Source: Sphingomonas brevis
GTDB taxonomy: Bacteria; Pseudomonadota; Alphaproteobacteria; Sphingomonadales; Sphingomonadaceae
Direction of reading: 5' to 3'
Length of the DNA stretch: 64,000 nucleotides
Assembly: GCF_023516505.1 (NCBI RefSeq)
Contig: NZ_JAMGBB010000001.1
Coordinates: forward strand, 1,798,001-1,862,000
Within the stretch, counting starts at the first letter, position 1. Every line of letters starts with the position of its first letter. This document shows positions 9,102 to 18,085 of this stretch, one piece after another. The notes beneath the pieces were generated by a model. That model had not been told where the DNA came from, made no database searches, and saw nothing but the letters and a program-made list of their open reading frames with translations. The translations under genes were made by a program, and so were the position numbers.

Positions 9102-9854
9102 ATGACGCCAATCGCGCTGATCACCGGCGCCTCCGCCGGGCTTGGGGTCGATTTCGCCCGCCAGCTTGCGGCCAAGGGCCGCCGGCTGGTGCTGGTGGCG
9201 CGGCGCAAGGATCGGCTCGATGCGCTGGCGGCGGAGCTCGGCAATGCCCGGGCGGTTGAAATGGACCTGGGCGAGGAAGGCGCGGCCGACAGGCTGATGG
9301 CCGATTTGGCCGAGCATGACGAGCAGGTCGACTTGCTCGTCAACAACGCCGGGTTCGGCCTGGCCGGGCGCTTCACCGAACTTGATGGCAAGCGGCAGCG
9401 GCAGATGATCGATCTGAACTGCGGAGCATTGACGGAGCTGGCCCATGCGGTCCTGCCTGGAATGATCCAGCGCAAGTCAGGTGCGATCCTCAACGTCGCC
9501 TCGACCGCCGCATTCCAGCCCGGGCCCGGCATGGCGGTTTACTTCGCGACCAAGGCGTTCGTCCTGGCGTTCAGCGAGGCGCTGCACGAGGAGGTGCAAG
9601 GCCATGGGGTCAGGGTCAGCGCGCTGTGCCCCGGCCCAACCGCAACGGAATTCGGCGCGGTTGCCGGCTTCGGCAGGCCACTGCCCGACATGATCTTCGC
9701 CGACTCCCCGTCGGTGGTCGCCGCCGGACTAAAAGGCATTGAGGCCGGGCGGGCGATCGTCATTCCTGGATTGATGAACAAGTCCACTGCCCAGGCGCAT
9801 CGCTTCTTCCCGCGCAGCTGGGTCAGGAAGGCTGCGGGGATGCTGAAGCCGTAG
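9102..9854 (+). CDS. SDR-family NAD(P)-dependent oxidoreductase
   Basis: 250 residues. The Rossmann motif TGASAGLGVDFAR is at residues 7-19, the NNAG motif at about 84-87, and the catalytic set is Ser (LNVASTAAF) with Tyr and Lys in YFATK. Length and sequence (LVARRKDRLDALAAEL; the post-catalytic CPGPTATEFG) fit the classical DltE/YbbO-like short-chain dehydrogenases that reduce carbonyls with NADPH. Substrate cannot be read from sequence. Its last 32 bases overlap the 3' end of the convergent cyclase gene. Confidence 0.9.
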   Translation: MTPIALITGASAGLGVDFARQLAAKGRRLVLVARRKDRLDALAAELGNARAVEMDLGEEGAADRLMADLAEHDEQVDLLVNNAGFGLAGRFTELDGKRQRQMIDLNCGALTELAHAVLPGMIQRKSGAILNVASTAAFQPGPGMAVYFATKAFVLAFSEALHEEVQGHGVRVSALCPGPTATEFGAVAGFGRPLPDMIFADSPSVVAAGLKGIEAGRAIVIPGLMNKSTAQAHRFFPRSWVRKAAGMLKP

Positions 9855-11727
9855 CAGGTGCCCGGCTGCCGATCCGAGCTTCGATGATGTCGATGATGTG
9901 CTGGTGCCGCGGGTTTTCGCGAAGGGCATCCAGGTCCGGGTCGTGGAGCATCCAGTCGCGGTTTTCCACGCCCGAATGGGTGGCCCATTGCTCAAGGAAA
10001 TCGAAGGCTTTGTCGACTTCGCCGAGCTGCGCATAGACGCAGGCAGCGTTATATTTGATATGCGGGTCGTCAGGGTCGATCGCCAGGGCTCGCTCGATCC
10101 AGCGCCGGGCCTGGTCCACCTCACCGATCGCCGCCAGCGCGGTCGCACCAAGCTGCGCCGGACGAGAGCTTTCCGGATATTTTTGCAACGCTTCCTCGGC
10201 CCGCTTCACCCCCATCCGGACATAGGGCACGCCCTCGTCGGCGCGGCCCAGTGCGCGCAACGATCCTTCGAGCAGGAACGGGGCCTGGAAATCGTCAGGC
10301 TGAACTTCCGTGGCGCGCATGAAATAGCGCAGCGAGCGGTCATACTCGCCAATGCTCATCCAATGTCGTCCGTAGAAAAGATTGGCTTCGAAATTATTGG
10401 GATCGATCTCAAGCGCTCGCTCGAACGCGGCTTCGGCCTCAGGACGACGGCCAACGACGTTCAGCGCTTCCCCAAGCGCCGCATGGGCCTCGGCGAGATC
10501 GGGCGCGAGCTCCATTGCCTTGCAGGCGGTGGCGACAATTTCGTCCATTGACGATGGCACACCGAACCAGCTGGCAAGCCGGACTTGCGTCAAGGACAGC
10601 CAGGCATAGGCACGGGCGTAACCTGGATCGAGATCGATCGCCTGGCAGAACATCTGCCGGGCCAGTCCCAGGAACCAGCGGGTGCAATTATGAAAATATT
10701 GGCGGCCGCGAAGATAGTAAGTGTAGGCTTCGACATTCCTGGTCGGAGCCTGGCCCAGGGCTTCCATCTCCTCCGGGAACAGCCTGACCTTTAGCTGGTC
10801 GACGATGGCCTTGGTGATTTCGTCCTGGATCACGAAAATGTCGGTCAGTTCGCGGTCGTAGCGATCGGCCCACAGATGGCCGCCGCTGGGCCCGTCGATC
10901 AGCTGGGCGGTAACGCGGACCTTTTGCCCGGCCTTGCGGACGCTTCCTTCCAGCAGGAATTTCACGCCAAGTTCCGATGCCACCTTCGGCAGCTGCAGGA
11001 ACATGCCCTTGTAAGTGAAGCTGGTGTTGCGCCCGACCACGAACAGGTTTGAAATCTTGCTGAGGTCGGTGATGATGTCCTCGGCAATGCCATCGGAAAA
11101 ATATTCCTGCTCCGGATCGCCGCTCATGTTGGTGAAGGGCAGGATGGCGATCGACGGCTTGTCCGACATCATCATCGGACCTTCCGCCGACATCGGGTCG
11201 GGAGCGCCGGGTTCAAGCACCACGTCATAGACCCTCACCGGCTCCGCGATATTCTTGAGCAGCTGGTCGCCCTTGTCGCGAAACAGAAGGTCGAGCTTGT
11301 TGCCGACATGGTCGCGAACCGACTGGGAAACGGCGATCCCGCCCGGCCTGGCAACACCTTCAAGACGCGCGGCGATATTGACTCCATCGCCGAACAGATC
11401 GTCGTCGCGGACGATGACGTCGCCCAGGTTGATGCCGATCCGGAGCTGGATGCGCCGATCGTCGGGGATGTCGCGGTTGCGAATTCGCATCCCGCGCTGG
11501 ATGGCGGACGCGCATTCGACCGCTCCGACCACGCTTGGAAATTCGGCAAGTATGCCGTCGCCGGTCAGCTTGACGATCCGTCCGCGGCTTGCGGCGACTT
11601 CCGGTTCGATCAATTCGCGCTGGTGCCCTTCCAGGCTCCGCAGAGTGCCGACCTCGTTCGCGCCCATCAGCCGGCTATAGCCGACGACGTCGGCGGCAAG
11701 GATGGCGGTGAGGCGACGTTCAAGCAA
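9823..11727 (-). CDS. Class III adenylate/guanylate cyclase domain protein with TolB-like and TPR regions
   Basis: 634 residues if TTG 11727 (after AGGGGCAGGA) is the start, giving the family-typical LERRLTAILAADVVGYSRLM; GTG 11781 is the alternative. The catalytic domain occupies about residues 5-175, with metal-binding Asp in AADVVGYS and in TGDGILAEF. A TolB_N-like domain follows (SIAILPFTNMSGDPEQEYFSDGIAEDI, to about residue 340), then TPR repeats (LAEAHAALGEALNVVGRRPEAEAAFERAL). No membrane helix is evident. Members may make cAMP; many are uncharacterised. Divergent from the cdc48-like gene across a spacer with a putative small RNA. Confidence 0.82.
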   Translation of the reverse strand: MLERRLTAILAADVVGYSRLMGANEVGTLRSLEGHQRELIEPEVAASRGRIVKLTGDGILAEFPSVVGAVECASAIQRGMRIRNRDIPDDRRIQLRIGINLGDVIVRDDDLFGDGVNIAARLEGVARPGGIAVSQSVRDHVGNKLDLLFRDKGDQLLKNIAEPVRVYDVVLEPGAPDPMSAEGPMMMSDKPSIAILPFTNMSGDPEQEYFSDGIAEDIITDLSKISNLFVVGRNTSFTYKGMFLQLPKVASELGVKFLLEGSVRKAGQKVRVTAQLIDGPSGGHLWADRYDRELTDIFVIQDEITKAIVDQLKVRLFPEEMEALGQAPTRNVEAYTYYLRGRQYFHNCTRWFLGLARQMFCQAIDLDPGYARAYAWLSLTQVRLASWFGVPSSMDEIVATACKAMELAPDLAEAHAALGEALNVVGRRPEAEAAFERALEIDPNNFEANLFYGRHWMSIGEYDRSLRYFMRATEVQPDDFQAPFLLEGSLRALGRADEGVPYVRMGVKRAEEALQKYPESSRPAQLGATALAAIGEVDQARRWIERALAIDPDDPHIKYNAACVYAQLGEVDKAFDFLEQWATHSGVENRDWMLHDPDLDALRENPRHQHIIDIIEARIGSRAPATASASPQPS

Positions 11728-11804
11728 TATCCTGCCCCTGCAACCCGTACGCCGTATCACACCGCCGTGCAGCGGCGCCACGTCCTATATGATCTGTTCG
11801 CACC

Positions 11805-11816
11805 TGCGAATTCGCA
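11805..11816. promoter_or_regulatory. Perfect 12-bp palindrome, possible operator
   Basis: TGCGAATTCGCA is perfectly self-complementary and is followed two bases later by another TGCGA. It lies in the divergent spacer, just upstream of the proposed small-RNA -35 box and about 80 bp before the cyclase start. Its factor is unknown. Confidence 0.4.
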
Positions 11817-11817
11817 C

Positions 11818-11846
11818 TTGCGAGAATCATTGTGCAGTGCGATAAA
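11818..11846 (+). promoter_or_regulatory. Candidate sigma-70 promoter for the small RNA
   Basis: TTGCGA (11818-11823) and GATAAA (11841-11846) are 17 bp apart. Each matches consensus at four positions. Initiation would fall at about 11851-11854, immediately before the first stem-loop. Confidence 0.4.
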
Positions 11847-11850
11847 GATC

Positions 11851-11913
11851 ATGCCTTACGAGGCATCCTCTCCTGATACCTTCCGGCCGGGCGGCGACGC
11901 CCGGCCTTTTTTT
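11851..11913 (+). ncRNA. Putative small regulatory RNA in a divergent spacer
   Basis: A strong intrinsic terminator at 11885-11913 lies on the plus strand in a spacer whose flanking genes both point away from it, so it ends no annotated gene. Upstream are a plausible promoter and a small stem, ATGCCT-TACG-AGGCAT (11851-11866). About 18 unpaired bases follow (11867-11884) containing CCTCTCCT, complementary to ribosome-binding sites. Stem, pyrimidine-rich single strand and U-tailed terminator form the usual layout of a trans-acting, Hfq-type small RNA. No known family was recognised. A short leader peptide or attenuator is less likely, because the nearest plus-strand gene begins 134 bp further on. 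Confidence 0.55.
11885..11913 (+). terminator. Strong rho-independent terminator (orphan)
   Basis: GGCCGGGCG (11885-11893) pairs perfectly with CGCCCGGCC (11898-11906) around GCGA, followed by seven T. No plus-strand protein gene lies directly upstream. Confidence 0.88.
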
Positions 11914-11974
11914 CTTGTCATTTCGCCCCCAGATTGAACCTCAATGCCCTGCCGCCGTTCCTATGGCTGCAATT

Positions 11975-12008
11975 GGGTCCCATCAAAGTAGTGCTTTGGC
12001 GGGTGCCC
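11975..12008. repeat. Degenerate copy of the 601-657 palindromic element
   Basis: GGGTCCCATCAAAGTA here matches the GGGTTCCCATCAAAGTA of the element at 611-627. The second arm, TGCTTTGGCGGG, differs from the other copy's TACTTTGATGGG at three positions and pairs imperfectly. It lies in the leader of the cdc48-like gene, 40 bp before its start. The rest of the 320-bp spacer (11728-12047) holds the small-RNA locus described separately. Confidence 0.6.
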
Positions 12009-12047
12009 GATGTGGGGCGAGTTCCGGCAGTAGCGGAGAGGTTTTAC

Positions 12048-14384
12048 ATGGCGACAGTCGATACTCTGGTCCGGCGCGTGCAGGTCGCCAACCTGCCACC
12101 AGCGGATAGCGGGCGGGGCGTGGCGCGGCTGCCGGTCAAGCTGATGAAAGAGCTGGGCCTGGCCGAAGGCGATGTGATTGAAATCATCGGCAAGCGCTCG
12201 ACCGCCGCCCGAGCCATCCGCCCCTATGGGGAGGATGACGGAATTGACATTATCCGCCTGGACGGTTTGCAGCGCGCCAATGCCGGTGTCGGGTCCGGCG
12301 ATTATGTCGAGGTCAACAAGGCCGTCAGCAAGCCGGCGACGAAGGTCACCTTCGCTCCGGCGCAAAACAATATTCGGCTGCAGGGATCGGCGGAGGCGCT
12401 GAAGCGCAGTTTCGATGGCAGGCCCTTCTGCGCGGGCGATACGGTCGCCACCGCGGGCCATCAGCGGGTCAACGCCGACATGCCCGAGCATATCAGGCAG
12501 CTGATCAACGCACCCGCCTTCGCCTTGCAGGAAGTCCGCCTGACGGTCGTATCGACGACGCCGCGGGGAATCGTCCACATCGACGAGAACACCCAGGTCG
12601 AGCTGCTGCCCGAATTCACCGAACGCAAGGACGGCGAACGCCGCGCCGACGTCACCTATGACGATCTTGGCGGCATGATCGACACGATCGACCAGCTGCG
12701 CGAGATGGTCGAGCTGCCGCTCCGTCATCCCGAACTGTTCCAGCGCCTGGGAGTCGATCCGCCCAAGGGTGTGCTGCTGCATGGCCCGCCCGGGACCGGC
12801 AAGACGCTGCTTGCCAGGGCGGTTGCCAATGAAAGCGACGCCCAATTCTTTCACATTGCCGGCCCCGAAATCATGGGATCGGCCTATGGCGAATCCGAAA
12901 AGAAGCTGCGCGAACTGTTCGAGCAGGCGTCGCAGAACGCGCCGTCGATCATCTTCATCGACGAGATCGATTCGATCGCACCCAAGCGCGACCAGGTCAG
13001 CGGAGAGGCCGAAAAACGGCTGGTCGCCCAGCTTCTGACGCTGCTCGACGGGATCGAACCCCGGCAGAATCTGGTGGTCATCGCCGCAACCAACCGGCCC
13101 GAGGCGATCGACGAGGCGTTGCGCCGCCCCGGCCGCTTCGACCGTGAGATCGTCGTCGGCGTTCCCGACGAACGAGGCCGGCGCGAGATTCTCGGCATCC
13201 ACACGCGCGGCATGCCTTTGTCCGAAAGCGTCAACCTGGATGAATTGGCGCGCCGGACCTACGGTTTCGTCGGCGCCGACCTGGCCGCGCTGACCCGCGA
13301 GGCGGCGCTTGAGACGGTTCGCCGGATCCTGCCCAAGCTCAACCTGTCCGAGCAGACCATCCCGACCGAAGTGCTCGATTCACTATCGGTCGAGCCGCAC
13401 GACTTCGACAATGCGCTGAAGAGGGTCCAGCCGTCGGCGATGCGCGAAGTGATGGTGCAGGTCCCGAACATCGGCTGGGATGACGTTGGCGGGCTCGACG
13501 AGGCGCGCGACAAGCTGCGCGAGGGCGTCGAACTGCCGCTCAAGCATCCCGAGGCCTTCAAGCGCCTGGGCATTCGCCCGGCCAAGGGCTTCCTGCTCTA
13601 TGGCCCGCCGGGCACCGGCAAGACCATGCTGGCAAAGGCGGCGGCGCGCGAAAGCGAGGCCAATTTCATCGCCACCAAGTCAAGCGACCTCCTTTCGAAA
13701 TGGTACGGCGAAAGCGAGCAGCAGATCGCCCGCCTGTTCGCCCGGGCAAGGCAGGTCGCGCCGACGGTGATCTTCATCGATGAGCTGGACAGCCTGGTCC
13801 CGGCACGTGGCGGCGGGCTGGGCGAGCCGCAGGTGACCGAGCGGGTGGTCAACACCATCCTGGCCGAAATGGACGGGCTGGAGGAACTCAACAACGTCGT
13901 GCTGATCGGAGCGACCAACCGGCCGAACCTGATCGACCCGGCATTGCTCAGGCCCGGCCGGCTAGACGAGCTGATCTATGTCGGAACGCCGGATACCGCC
14001 GGACGGCGGCGGATCCTGGCGATCCATACCAAGGGCATGCCGCTCGACAAGAATGTCGACCTGGAGAGCCTGGCCCAACGGACCGAACGCTTTACCGGCG
14101 CCGACCTCGAAGATCTGGTCCGCCGGGCCGGCCTAACGGCGCTTCGGCGCGGGCTCGATAGCGCCAAGGTGACCATGGCCGACTTCGAGACTGCGTTGAA
14201 GGAGACCCGCGCCTCGGTCACCGAGGAGATGCTGAGCGATTATGCCCGTATCCAGGAGACGCTGAAGTCCGATGCCGTCAGGCCGACTGGCGGAATCGGC
14301 TTTGTCCTGCCGGGGATGCTCCGACCGCGAGGTCCCGGCAAGCCGGGGTCAGGCGGGGGTGGCGAGCCGCCCGCGGCCCCATAA
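12048..14384 (+). CDS. Cdc48/p97-type AAA+ ATPase with two ATPase domains
   Basis: 778 residues from ATG 12048 after GGAGAGG. The N-terminal Cdc48 double-psi barrel begins [27 protein letters not shown]1 has Walker A GPPGTGKT at about 246-253 and Walker [10 protein letters not shown]2 has Walker A at about 519-526 and VIFIDELD. Both carry arginine-finger blocks ([20 protein letters not shown]). The layout matches archaeal VAT/eukaryotic p97, which unfold proteins as hexamers. The C-terminus ends in a Gly/Pro-rich tail. Bacterial homologues occur sporadically, including in alphaproteobacteria; partner proteins are not evident here. Confidence 0.9.
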   Translation: MATVDTLVRRVQVANLPPADSGRGVARLPVKLMKELGLAEGDVIEIIGKRSTAARAIRPYGEDDGIDIIRLDGLQRANAGVGSGDYVEVNKAVSKPATKVTFAPAQNNIRLQGSAEALKRSFDGRPFCAGDTVATAGHQRVNADMPEHIRQLINAPAFALQEVRLTVVSTTPRGIVHIDENTQVELLPEFTERKDGERRADVTYDDLGGMIDTIDQLREMVELPLRHPELFQRLGVDPPKGVLLHGPPGTGKTLLARAVANESDAQFFHIAGPEIMGSAYGESEKKLRELFEQASQNAPSIIFIDEIDSIAPKRDQVSGEAEKRLVAQLLTLLDGIEPRQNLVVIAATNRPEAIDEALRRPGRFDREIVVGVPDERGRREILGIHTRGMPLSESVNLDELARRTYGFVGADLAALTREAALETVRRILPKLNLSEQTIPTEVLDSLSVEPHDFDNALKRVQPSAMREVMVQVPNIGWDDVGGLDEARDKLREGVELPLKHPEAFKRLGIRPAKGFLLYGPPGTGKTMLAKAAARESEANFIATKSSDLLSKWYGESEQQIARLFARARQVAPTVIFIDELDSLVPARGGGLGEPQVTERVVNTILAEMDGLEELNNVVLIGATNRPNLIDPALLRPGRLDELIYVGTPDTAGRRRILAIHTKGMPLDKNVDLESLAQRTERFTGADLEDLVRRAGLTALRRGLDSAKVTMADFETALKETRASVTEEMLSDYARIQETLKSDAVRPTGGIGFVLPGMLRPRGPGKPGSGGGGEPPAAP

Positions 14385-15671
14385 CAGCAGGCCGAGCAGC
14401 AACGCGGCGCCGGCGATGAACGGCCAGTGGGGATCGGCCGCATAGAGCAGCATGCCGATGCCGGGCGCCAGGATATAGGCAACGCCGTTGGCGGCAGTGA
14501 TGACGCCGGCGACGCCGCCCTGCTCGGCCAGCGGTACCGCCAGGCTGGCCCCGCCGGTGAAGCCGGGCCGGGTAAAGCCGAACCCGAGGCTGGTGAGGCC
14601 GAAGCCGAGGACGATGCCGTAAAGATCGTTCGCCAGCATGGTAATGATGAGCCCGCAGGCGGCAATCGTCGCGCCCCACAGAATCAGCGCCCTCGGGCGA
14701 AGTCGAAGGCGGGGGATGAGGCCCCATTGCGCGGCGAGCGTCGCGCCGGCGCCGGCCATCATCACGATCGAGATTTCCTCTTCCGACCCGTGCGGGGCGA
14801 GGTGCAGCCGGTCGATCACGAAGAAGCCGATGCAGCCCAGCGTCGCGGCCTGGGCATGGCCGGCGATCACTCCGGCCAGGATCCAGTTGCGGATGCGCGA
14901 GTCGCTCCACTTCAGCGGCTTACCCTTGGGGCGGGTGGCGGCGATGACGCTGGCGCCGGTCGGCGGGCTGGCCAGCGATGGGTAGCTCATCGCCGCGCCA
15001 TGTCCGCTGCGCCGGCCGTGCCGCGGCTTCGTGTCGTCGGGGAGGCCGACGACGATCGCGGCAAAGACGACGATTGCGATCGCCGCGAAGACGAACAGCG
15101 GCCCGGCCAAGCCGACCAGGGGGAGGACGAACAGAGGAGCCAGTGCGGGACCGACGATCGTCCCGAGGCTGAAGCTGCTCGACAATGCCGAGAGCGCCTC
15201 GACCCGCGCCGTTCGGCGCGTCCGGGAGGCGAGATAGGCCTGGGTCGCGCTGGGCGTCGCGGAACCGAGCGACCCGTAGATCGCACGGCAGATGGCGAAA
15301 GTGCCAAAGGTCAGAGCGCCGGCGAGCACTCCCTTGAGACCTGCCAGCAGCGCAAGGCCGCACAGCGTCATCGAAATGATGAATCCGCCGACCCCGACAA
15401 GCGTCAGCGCCTTGCGGCCATGCGTGTCGCTCGCCCGGGCCCAATAGGGCGCAAGCAATACCCACAGGACCGCCGACCAGGTGTAGGAAACCGTGACCCA
15501 GAAATCCGCGATCCCGATTTCGCGGCCGATCGCCGGCATGACGGACTGCAGGGCGGTATTTCCCGCGGCCGCGACCAGCATGGCGGCATAGAGCAGCAGG
15601 AAGTGCCGGGTGGTAAGGGCGCTTCCGGCAACACGCGGCCTGTCGGGCAAAAGCTGCATTTCATCGCCCAT
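14349..15671 (-). CDS. MFS transporter, drug-efflux-like
   Basis: 440 residues from ATG 15671 (TTG 15743 is a possible longer start, MQLLPDRP a shorter one). About 12 membrane helices are visible; the helix 2-3 loop WARASDTHGRKALTLVG matches the MFS signature, and SSSFSLGTIVGPALAPLF resembles motif C of antiporters. A hydrophilic stretch of about 45 residues (DDTKPRHGRRSGHGAAM onward) is the central loop. Likely a proton-coupled exporter of the TetA/DHA1 type; substrate unknown. Its 3' end overlaps the convergent cdc48-like gene by 36 bp. Confidence 0.85.
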   Translation of the reverse strand: MGDEMQLLPDRPRVAGSALTTRHFLLLYAAMLVAAAGNTALQSVMPAIGREIGIADFWVTVSYTWSAVLWVLLAPYWARASDTHGRKALTLVGVGGFIISMTLCGLALLAGLKGVLAGALTFGTFAICRAIYGSLGSATPSATQAYLASRTRRTARVEALSALSSSFSLGTIVGPALAPLFVLPLVGLAGPLFVFAAIAIVVFAAIVVGLPDDTKPRHGRRSGHGAAMSYPSLASPPTGASVIAATRPKGKPLKWSDSRIRNWILAGVIAGHAQAATLGCIGFFVIDRLHLAPHGSEEEISIVMMAGAGATLAAQWGLIPRLRLRPRALILWGATIAACGLIITMLANDLYGIVLGFGLTSLGFGFTRPGFTGGASLAVPLAEQGGVAGVITAANGVAYILAPGIGMLLYAADPHWPFIAGAALLLGLLLWGRGRLATPA

Positions 15672-15769
15672 AGGGCGGGCGGAGGGAGCGGGAAAGACGC
15701 CCAATCGCTTGCCAATCGTCCGCCGATTTGCCAACGCCTTCAACTCTTGGACCTAATCTGGAGCTCGAC

Positions 15770-16405
15770 TTGAACGCTACCCGCGCCAACCAGTTGAATG
15801 GCAAACGCCGTCATGGGCTGCGCGCCGGACGCGGCCGGAAGAGTGCGAAATGGCAGTTTCTGCGCGGATTCCTGAAGCATCCGGTCATGGTCGGCTCGGT
15901 CATCCCGTCGAGCCGGATCCTGATCGACAAGATGCTTAAGCCGGTGGACTGGTCGGCGACGAAGCTGTTCGTCGAATATGGTCCGGGCGTGGGGACCTTC
16001 ACCCGTCCGATCCTCGACCGGCTAAATCGCGACGCCAAGCTGATCGCGATCGATACCAATCAGGACTTCATCGACTATCTTAACGGCGACATCGACGACG
16101 ACCGATTCATCGCGGTCCATGGATCGGCGGCCGACGTTGAGAAGATCATTGCCGAACATGGCTTCGACCATGCTGATTACATCCTGTCCGGCCTGCCCTT
16201 TTCGACCCTTCCACCCGGCGTGGGCGATGCGATCGGCGCGGCGACCGGCCGCGCCATCCGCCATGGCGGCGCTTTCCTGGTCTATCAGTTCAGCCCCAAG
16301 GTGCGTGACTTCATCGCCCCGCATTTCGAGCGGATCGACCGCGGGTTCGAATGGGCCAACGTCCCGCCCGCGACCCTGTTCTGGGCCTGGCGCGACCGCG
16401 ACTAA
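15770..16405 (+). CDS. SAM-dependent methyltransferase resembling phospholipid N-methyltransferase (PmtA type)
   Basis: 211 residues if TTG 15770, six bases after a GGAG, is the start; TTG 15728 (225 residues) is possible, and no in-frame ATG precedes the conserved region. FLRGFLKHPVMVGSVIPSSRILIDKML precedes the SAM motif VEYGPGVGTFTRPIL. LSGLPFSTLPPGVGDAI and the C-terminal PPATLFWAWR match the Rhodobacter-type PmtA/rRNA-dimethylase-like family that methylates phosphatidylethanolamine. It converges with a cardiolipin-synthase-like gene 7 bp away, which supports a phospholipid role. Confidence 0.72.
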   Translation: MNATRANQLNGKRRHGLRAGRGRKSAKWQFLRGFLKHPVMVGSVIPSSRILIDKMLKPVDWSATKLFVEYGPGVGTFTRPILDRLNRDAKLIAIDTNQDFIDYLNGDIDDDRFIAVHGSAADVEKIIAEHGFDHADYILSGLPFSTLPPGVGDAIGAATGRAIRHGGAFLVYQFSPKVRDFIAPHFERIDRGFEWANVPPATLFWAWRDRD

Positions 16406-16411
16406 GGCACC

Positions 16412-17569
16412 CTAGAGCCGGCCGAGGTTCAGCCGGCGCGTGATGGTATAGTCGGCCGTCGTCACCAGGAAGAAGCTGATCGCCTGAATGATCCGGGTCC
16501 ACAGGCTGGTCCGCTTGCGGTTCAGTTCGGCGGTGATCGGCAGGCATTGCCCCAACTCCTGCTCGAAATAGTTGCGCAACAGCTGAGCGAAGACGGGGTC
16601 GTCGACCCGCAGCATCATTTCCAGGTTCAGATAGATGCTGCGAATGTCGAAGTTGGACGAGCCGATGTGGACGACATCGTCGAGCACCACCAGCTTGGTG
16701 TGCAGCTTGGTCGGCTGGTATTCGAAAATCTCCGCACCGCGGCGCAGCAGATTCTTGTAGGTGTATCGCGCCGCCGCAATCGTCGCGTGATTGTCCGATT
16801 TGGCGGCGGTGATGATCCGGGCGCGCTTTCGCTCGGGCCGGCTGATCCGGCGCAGGATTGCCCAGGTCGGCGCGAAATAGGCGGCGATCATTTCGACATC
16901 GTCGCTCGACAATAGGTCCCGGCTGGTCGCCGCGGCCCACGGCGAAAGCCGGGTCATCGGTCCGCCAAAGGTCCATTGCAGCTTGCCGTAATGCTCGCTG
17001 TGCCGCCGGATCAGCCGGTTGAGTGCACGGATCCTACCGCCCTTGATCGAAGACCAGCCGAAGAATTCGTCATAATAGGAAGCGAGCCTGCCCGCCGCGG
17101 ATCCCTCGACCAGCAAGCCGAGATCGCGCCAGGCCCCCTCTTCGATCGTTCCGAAGTAGCTGTCTTCGACGTTAAATCCGCCGATCAGGACACGTTCGTC
17201 ATCCGCCAGCGCCAGCTTCTGGTGGCAGCGGATCAGATAGCGCCGGCCAAGTGTCGGATGGAACCGGCAATATTTCAGTCCCTTGTCGATCAACGGCGTG
17301 AAATAATGCTCGGGCGTGTTGGCGCCGAAGCCATCGACCAGCAACGAAACGGCGACCCCCCGATCGAGCGCCCGTTCCATGGCGTCAAGGACCAGGCCGC
17401 CGGCCCGATCGTCGCGGTAGATATAATAGAGCAGCCGCACCGAACGGCTGGCGCCGTCGATCAGCCCGAGCAGGACCTTCAGCCGGTCCGGCCCTTCGGT
17501 CAGCAAGGTCAGGCGATTGCCATCGACCAGCAGGCCTTGATCGGTTGCTACTTTGGGCGTTTCGGCCAT
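16412..17569 (-). CDS. Cardiolipin synthase-like phospholipase D family protein
   Basis: 385 residues. Two HKD motifs are intact: HQKLALAD near residue 116 and HTKLVVLD near residue 298, each followed by a glycine-rich IGGFN or IGSSNFD segment. There are no N-terminal membrane helices, as in ClsB; a hydrophobic stretch near the C-terminus ([15 protein letters not shown]) may bind membrane. The family condenses phosphatidylglycerol with PG or PE to make cardiolipin. A bacterial PLD of other substrate use cannot be excluded. Start ATG 17569. Confidence 0.85.
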   Translation of the reverse strand: MAETPKVATDQGLLVDGNRLTLLTEGPDRLKVLLGLIDGASRSVRLLYYIYRDDRAGGLVLDAMERALDRGVAVSLLVDGFGANTPEHYFTPLIDKGLKYCRFHPTLGRRYLIRCHQKLALADDERVLIGGFNVEDSYFGTIEEGAWRDLGLLVEGSAAGRLASYYDEFFGWSSIKGGRIRALNRLIRRHSEHYGKLQWTFGGPMTRLSPWAAATSRDLLSSDDVEMIAAYFAPTWAILRRISRPERKRARIITAAKSDNHATIAAARYTYKNLLRRGAEIFEYQPTKLHTKLVVLDDVVHIGSSNFDIRSIYLNLEMMLRVDDPVFAQLLRNYFEQELGQCLPITAELNRKRTSLWTRIIQAISFFLVTTADYTITRRLNLGRL

Positions 17570-17710
17570 GCCAATGGTCTAGGAGGGGGTTTCACCTGCT
17601 GGCAAGGGAGCTGGCATCGACGTGAGCGACGCGATTTCATTGACTCTTGGGGTGCCAATCCCTATCTCGCCGCCCTCCCCTGCAGGCTTTACGAGAAGGC
17701 GAAAGCGACA

Positions 17711-18052
17711 ATGGCGCGCGTGACGGTCGAAGATTGTGTCGACAAGGTTTCCAACCGGTTCGACCTGGTATTGATGGCGGCACAGCGTGCTCGCCAGATT
17801 TCGGGTGGCGCCGATCTCACGATCGACCGCGACCGTGACAAGAATCCGGTCGTCGCGCTGCGTGAGATCGCCGAAACGACGGTCAAGCCGAAGCATCTCG
17901 AGGAAGCGATCGTTTCCAACCTGCAGCGTGTCCGCGTCGACGAGGATGACGAGACGGATGAGCTGGCCAGCCTGAGTGAATCGGCCGAGGCATTGCGGCT
18001 CACCGCCGCGGCCCCGCCGCGCCCGACGCCAAGCGGCGGCGACTACGAATAA
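17711..18052 (+). CDS. rpoZ: DNA-directed RNA polymerase subunit omega
   Basis: 113 residues, [33 protein letters not shown], with the conserved [12 protein letters not shown] block. This is the standard alphaproteobacterial omega, with an acidic then Pro-rich tail. Omega assists beta-prime folding and core assembly and contributes to the ppGpp site; rel/spoT lies 1.1 kb downstream on the same strand. Monocistronic, ending at a strong terminator shared with the convergent HxlR gene. Confidence 0.96.
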   Translation: MARVTVEDCVDKVSNRFDLVLMAAQRARQISGGADLTIDRDRDKNPVVALREIAETTVKPKHLEEAIVSNLQRVRVDEDDETDELASLSESAEALRLTAAAPPRPTPSGGDYE

Positions 18053-18054
18053 GG

Positions 18055-18082
18055 AAAAGGCCGGCGCCTAGCCGGCCTTTTT
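18055..18082 (+). terminator. Bidirectional terminator between rpoZ and the HxlR gene
   Basis: AAAAGGCCGGC (18055-18065) pairs with GCCGGCCTTTT (18071-18081) around GCCTA. T-runs lie on the outer side of both strands, so it can serve both convergent genes. Confidence 0.88.
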
Positions 18083-18085
18083 GTT

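Noticed and set aside
11790-11846. Short open frame before the orphan terminator (MICSHLRIR...)
   Set aside because: 18 codons, no ribosome site and it ends before the stem-loops; it does not account for the terminator.
15728-15769. TTG 15728 as start of the methyltransferase
   Set aside because: No ribosome site, whereas TTG 15770 follows GGAG at suitable spacing; this choice remains uncertain.
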